From Rubritepida flocculans DSM 14296 (GTDB taxonomy: Bacteria; Pseudomonadota; Alphaproteobacteria; Acetobacterales; Acetobacteraceae), in the NCBI RefSeq assembly GCF_000425365.1, contig NZ_AUDH01000001.1, positions 248,001 through 312,000 on the forward strand: a stretch of 64,000 nucleotides of DNA. Reading direction: 5' to 3'. The notes beneath the pieces are model-generated. The model worked only from the letters and a program-made list of their open reading frames with translations. It was not told the DNA's origin and searched no databases. Every line of letters starts with the position of its first letter. Position 1 is the stretch's first letter. The position numbers were made by a program, and so were the translations under genes. This document shows positions 61,344 through 64,000 of the stretch, in pieces.

Positions 61344-62248
61344 CGCAGCTCCTCCTCCGGCCCCACGCCGAAGATGTCGGCGCGGCGGAGATAGCCGCGG
61401 CGGTCCTGCACCTGCACCTCGCACCAGGCGCTGTCCTTCTCGCAGGCGCGCAGCCGGCCGATCACGCCGGTGCGCAGCCGCGCCACGGCGGGCGAGCTTT
61501 CCTCCGGCCGGCGGCGCAGCAGCAGCTCGGGCGCGCCGGATTCGGGGCGGACCATGAAGGTGCGCCGGCCCGGGCGCAGGGTGGAGGCGTTCAGCCAGCC
61601 CTCGGTGCCGTCGGGGTCTCGGATGCGCCGCCACTCCTCGTGCTCGCGGATGATGAGCACGGGCAGGTCCACGCGCTGGTAGCGCCACTCGACGGGAAAG
61701 CGCCGGCCCGGCCCGACGCGCAGGTTCACGTCGTTGGAGCCGAGGGCGGAGAAGCGCGGCAGGGGCAGGCCGGTGGCGCTGCCGATGGTCGGCTGCGGCT
61801 CGGGCGGCGGCGGGGGCTGGGGCGGGGCTGCGGCGGCCGCACCGGCAGCCCCGGCGGCGGCGCCCGCGGCCGCGCCGGCGGCCGGGGCCGCGGGGCGGCG
61901 CGCGGGCTGGGCCTGGCCCTGCGCGCGCGGGCGCTGCGCCCCCTGCGCCTGGGCGGGCGGGCGCTGGCCGGGCTGGGCCGGGCGCGCCTGCTGGCCGGGC
62001 GGGCGCTGCGCCTGCGCGCGCTGGCCCTGGGGGCGCGCCTGCTGCGGCGGCCGTTGCCCCTGCGCCTGCCCTTGCGCCTGCCCCTGGGGCGGGGCGGGGC
62101 GGTGCGGGGCGGCCGGGCGGGCGGCGGACTCGGGCCGGGGCGCGGCGGCGGGCGGGGCCACGCTGCCCGCCCCGCCCAGCGCAGACTGCGCCGACGCCGC
62201 GCCGGGCGCGAGCGCGATCACGGCGGCAAGGGCGAGAGCGGCGCGCAT
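61340..62248 (-). CDS. Exported SH3-domain protein with Pro/Gln/Ala-rich linker
   Basis: 302 residues from ATG 62246-62248. Signal peptide MRAALALAAVIALAPGAASA. Residues about 30-150 are a low-complexity linker built of Pro-Ala-Gln runs. Two SH3-like bacterial units follow: one around NDVNLRVGPGRRFPVEWRYQ and EEWRRIRDPDGTEGWLNASTL, the second toward the end (GVIGRLRACEKDSAWCEVQVQDRRGYLRR). Such proteins bind cell-wall or act as periplasmic scaffolds. The stop overlaps the convergent hydrolase gene by 4 bases. Confidence 0.84.
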   Translation of the reverse strand: MRAALALAAVIALAPGAASAQSALGGAGSVAPPAAAPRPESAARPAAPHRPAPPQGQAQGQAQGQRPPQQARPQGQRAQAQRPPGQQARPAQPGQRPPAQAQGAQRPRAQGQAQPARRPAAPAAGAAAGAAAGAAGAAAAAPPQPPPPPEPQPTIGSATGLPLPRFSALGSNDVNLRVGPGRRFPVEWRYQRVDLPVLIIREHEEWRRIRDPDGTEGWLNASTLRPGRRTFMVRPESGAPELLLRRRPEESSPAVARLRTGVIGRLRACEKDSAWCEVQVQDRRGYLRRADIFGVGPEEELR

Positions 62249-62282
62249 CGGACGCCTCGATGCCAAGCCGCGCCGCGCCGGG

Positions 62283-63290
62283 TCAAGCCTCGGCCGGGGC
62301 CGCCGCCCCGTGCCGGCGCAGCAGCGCCGCGCCGAGCGCGGCCAGCCGCGCGCGCAGCGCATCGGGGCGGATCACCTCCACCGCCTCGCCCCAGGTGGCG
62401 AGGTGGTGCGCCATCTCCTCCAGCCCGCCCGCGGTAAAGCGCAGCAGCAGCGTGCCATCGGGCTGCGGCTCCAGCCTCTGGGTCGGGTGGAAGAGCCAGT
62501 TCGCCGCCTCGCGCGCCGCGTCCTCGCGGAAGCGCAGCACCACCTCCACCGGCGGCTCGCGCCAGACGCCGAAGCTCTGCGCGGCGAGCTTCGGCAGCTC
62601 GAAGCCCGGGCGCGGGGTGAAGGGCTGCTCCGTCACCTCGGCGGCGAGGATGCGGTCGAGCCGCCAGACCGCCGCATCCGGCTTGTCCCGCCGCGCGGCG
62701 AGCAGATAGGGGCGCTGGCCGTAGAGCAGCCCGTAGGGCTCCACCAGATGCTCGCGCGCGTTGCTGCGCCCGGTGCTGTAGCGCAGCCGCACCAGCCGCG
62801 TGGCGAGGATGGCCTGGCGCAACGTCGTGATCAGCGGCTCGGGCACCTGCACGCGCGGGCCGGGGCGCATGGCGATGCCCTCGTTCGCCAGCAGCGCCTC
62901 CACATCCGGCTCGGCGCGCTGCAGGGCGCGGGCGTCCATCGCCGCGCGCAGCTTCTCGGCCGCGCCGCGCAGCAGCGCCGCGCGCTCGGCCAGCCCCTCG
63001 GCGGCGAGGCGGCGGGCGGCGAGGTCGAGCTCCGCCACCTCGGCGGCGGTGAGGGGTTGCACGCGCGCGAGCGGCGAGGGCGGCAGGCGCCAGCGTTTCT
63101 GCGCCTCGTCGCTCGGCACCTGTTCGAGCTCGCCGCACACCTCGCGGATGGCGGCGAGCATGCGCTCGATGGTGCGGCGGCCCACGCCGAACTCCTGCGC
63201 CAGCTCGTTCAGCGTGCGGCCCGCGCGGCTGCCCGAGAGCAGCAGGATGAGGCGCAGGCCATCGGCCAGCTTCTCGTGACGTTCCGGCAT
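62283..63290 (-). CDS. WYL-domain transcriptional regulator (HTH + WYL)
   Basis: 335 residues. N-terminal winged helix-turn-helix at about 10-60 (TLNELAQEFGVGRRTIERMLAAIREV), then the WYL ligand-binding domain at about 145-240 (VRLRYSTGR...VEPYGLLYGQRPYLLAAR), and a WCX tail to the end. WYL proteins sense nucleotides or nucleic acids and often act in DNA-damage or phage-defence control. No defence genes are in the window. The target is unknown. Confidence 0.9.
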   Translation of the reverse strand: MPERHEKLADGLRLILLLSGSRAGRTLNELAQEFGVGRRTIERMLAAIREVCGELEQVPSDEAQKRWRLPPSPLARVQPLTAAEVAELDLAARRLAAEGLAERAALLRGAAEKLRAAMDARALQRAEPDVEALLANEGIAMRPGPRVQVPEPLITTLRQAILATRLVRLRYSTGRSNAREHLVEPYGLLYGQRPYLLAARRDKPDAAVWRLDRILAAEVTEQPFTPRPGFELPKLAAQSFGVWREPPVEVVLRFREDAAREAANWLFHPTQRLEPQPDGTLLLRFTAGGLEEMAHHLATWGEAVEVIRPDALRARLAALGAALLRRHGAAAPAEA

Positions 63291-63345
63291 GCAGAGGCTC
63301 CCCCGCGGGCGATGATGCGGGCGGCGCGGGCGGGCGGCAAGGACA

Positions 63346-63428
63346 TGCGGGCGGCGGGACTCGAACCCGCATGGCCATGCGGCCGAGGGTTTTTAAGACC
63401 CTTCCGTCTGCCATTCCGGCACGCCCGC
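63346..63428 (-). tRNA. tRNA-Leu (anticodon UAA)
   Basis: 83 nt. Acceptor stem GCGGGCG/CGCCCGC pairs fully, with discriminator A. Anticodon stem AGGGT/ACCCT with loop CTTAAAA gives anticodon UAA. A long variable arm (class II tRNA) and the T-arm GGTTCGAGTCC are present. CCA is not encoded. It reads UUA and UUG, rare codons in so GC-rich a genome. Confidence 0.95.
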
Positions 63429-63474
63429 GCGCGAGGGAGGATGCGGGCAAGGGCCTGCGCGCTCAAGGGCGCAG

Positions 63475-63514
63475 GCGCGGCGAAGCCAAGGCGGCCGGAT
63501 GGCCGCCGCCCGGC
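63475..63514. repeat. 40-bp direct repeat, first copy, with an internal hairpin
   Basis: Identical to 63607-63646. Contains GGCGGCC (63490-63496) and GGCCGCC (63501-63507), a 7-bp stem with a 4-base loop. Lies upstream of the tRNA gene and downstream of the SDR gene, both on the minus strand. Confidence 0.85.
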
Positions 63515-63606
63515 AACCGAGGGCAGGCGCATTCACACCCTCCCCACCCCCCGGCCGCACGGCGGCCGGCGCCGCCAGACCTGCCGCCCCGCCCGGCGCG
63601 CCCGCC

Positions 63607-63646
63607 GCGCGGCGAAGCCAAGGCGGCCGGATGGCCGCCGCCCGGC
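63607..63646. repeat. 40-bp direct repeat, second copy, with an internal hairpin
   Basis: The same 40 bases, 132 bases on, ending 17 bases before the SDR stop codon. Hairpin at 63622-63639. Between the two copies (63515-63606) I see only GC-rich sequence with a CGGCCGCACGGCGGCCG-like stem. Confidence 0.85.
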
Positions 63647-63662
63647 GACTGAGGGCGAAAAA

Positions 63663-64000
63663 TCACGGACTCTTCAAAGTCAGCCCGCCATCCACGATGA
63701 TCTCCGCGCCCGTGACGTATTTCGCCTCGTCCGAGGCCAGGTAGAGCGCGGCATAGGCCACGTCCCAGGCATCGCCCATGCGCCCCATGGGCGGCTGGGC
63801 GTTCCGCTTCGCCACGATGGCCGCGACATCCCCGCCCGTGCGCTGCCCCGCCAGCCGCGCCTCCACCAGCGGCGTGTGCATCAGCCCGGGCGTCACGACG
63901 TTGCACCGGATGCCGGCGGGCGCATAGCGCACCGCGATCATGCGCGAGAGCGCCGTCACCCCCGCCTTGGAGGCCGCATAGGCCATCAGGTCCGGCCCGA
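63663..64000 (-). CDS. Short-chain dehydrogenase/reductase, C-terminal part (partial)
   Basis: The frame is open to the window edge; 112 codons are visible. The active-site YxxxK is MAYAASKAG, followed by the SDR regions VRYAPAGIRCNVVTPGLMHTP and ALYLASDEAKYVTGAEIIVDGG. It is a classical SDR oxidoreductase whose Rossmann motif and true start lie beyond base 64000. Substrate unknown. Confidence 0.9.
   Translation of the reverse strand, partial: GPDLMAYAASKAGVTALSRMIAVRYAPAGIRCNVVTPGLMHTPLVEARLAGQRTGGDVAAIVAKRNAQPPMGRMGDAWDVAYAALYLASDEAKYVTGAEIIVDGGLTLKSP

Noticed and set aside
62283-63290. The WYL regulator as marker of a defence island
   Set aside because: No nuclease, restriction, toxin or other defence-type gene is visible on either side within the window.
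63346-63646. Integrated element at tRNA-Leu
   Set aside because: No integrase and no copy of the tRNA 3' end; the direct repeats lie at the 5' side of the tRNA gene.

Overview
The window is a very GC-rich stretch of bacterial chromosome with dense, often overlapping genes (many ATGA, GTGA and TGATG junctions). Gene content and order point to an alphaproteobacterium, most likely of the Acetobacteraceae (Roseomonas-like). The signs are the order maf / PEP-synthase regulator / hemE / hemH, the mnmE-mnmG-rsmG-parA-parB block, Bug-type (TctC) binding proteins, a RamB-type regulator facing isocitrate lyase, and lysA followed by a TIGR02302 protein. The species is an inference.

Layout. 1-2.6 kb: the end of a possible ATPase gene, a CBS/DUF294 nucleotidyltransferase and a DnaQ-like exonuclease. 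2.6-7 kb: a complete sugar-type ABC importer. 7-9.1 kb: an FAD oxidoreductase coupled to a PLP dehydratase. 9.1-12.3 kb: isocitrate lyase with a downstream 59-residue His-rich repeat protein, facing a RamB/ScfR-type regulator across a perfect palindrome. 12.3-19.4 kb: a peptide-type ABC system without ATPase genes, a racemase-like protein, a D-2-hydroxyacid dehydrogenase and an altronate-dehydratase-like protein. 19.5-21.2 kb: a TPP riboswitch in front of an orphan family-5 binding protein.

21.4-25.4 kb has the order maf - PEP-synthase regulator - intergenic gap - hemE - hemH. As I recall it, this matches the replication origin of Caulobacter. The gap holds a TCCCCA hexamer abutting TGATCCACA, further DnaA-box-like sites and a pyrimidine/AT tract, so it is the best oriC candidate. 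About 25 kb away lie mnmE, a Bug receptor, mnmG, rsmG, parA and parB, with two perfect parS sites at the mnmG/rsmG junction. Origin-linked replication and segregation functions thus frame the middle of the window.

Between and beyond these lie housekeeping and catabolic genes: lysA, a TIGR02302 protein, an HpaI aldolase, a SuyAB-like pair, cyclopropane synthase, an aminotransferase, an RluA-type synthase, PBP1C, an alkyltransferase, an Mla-type lipid transport operon, ftsEX, tsaB-rimI, a WYL regulator and tRNA-Leu(UAA). A dispersed repeat of about 80-130 bp occurs four times (21.3, 32.3, 57.2 and 60.2 kb). Two full copies sit between convergent genes and carry strong hairpins; one short copy forms the whole tsaB-rimI spacer. 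I see no prophage, transposase or CRISPR array.
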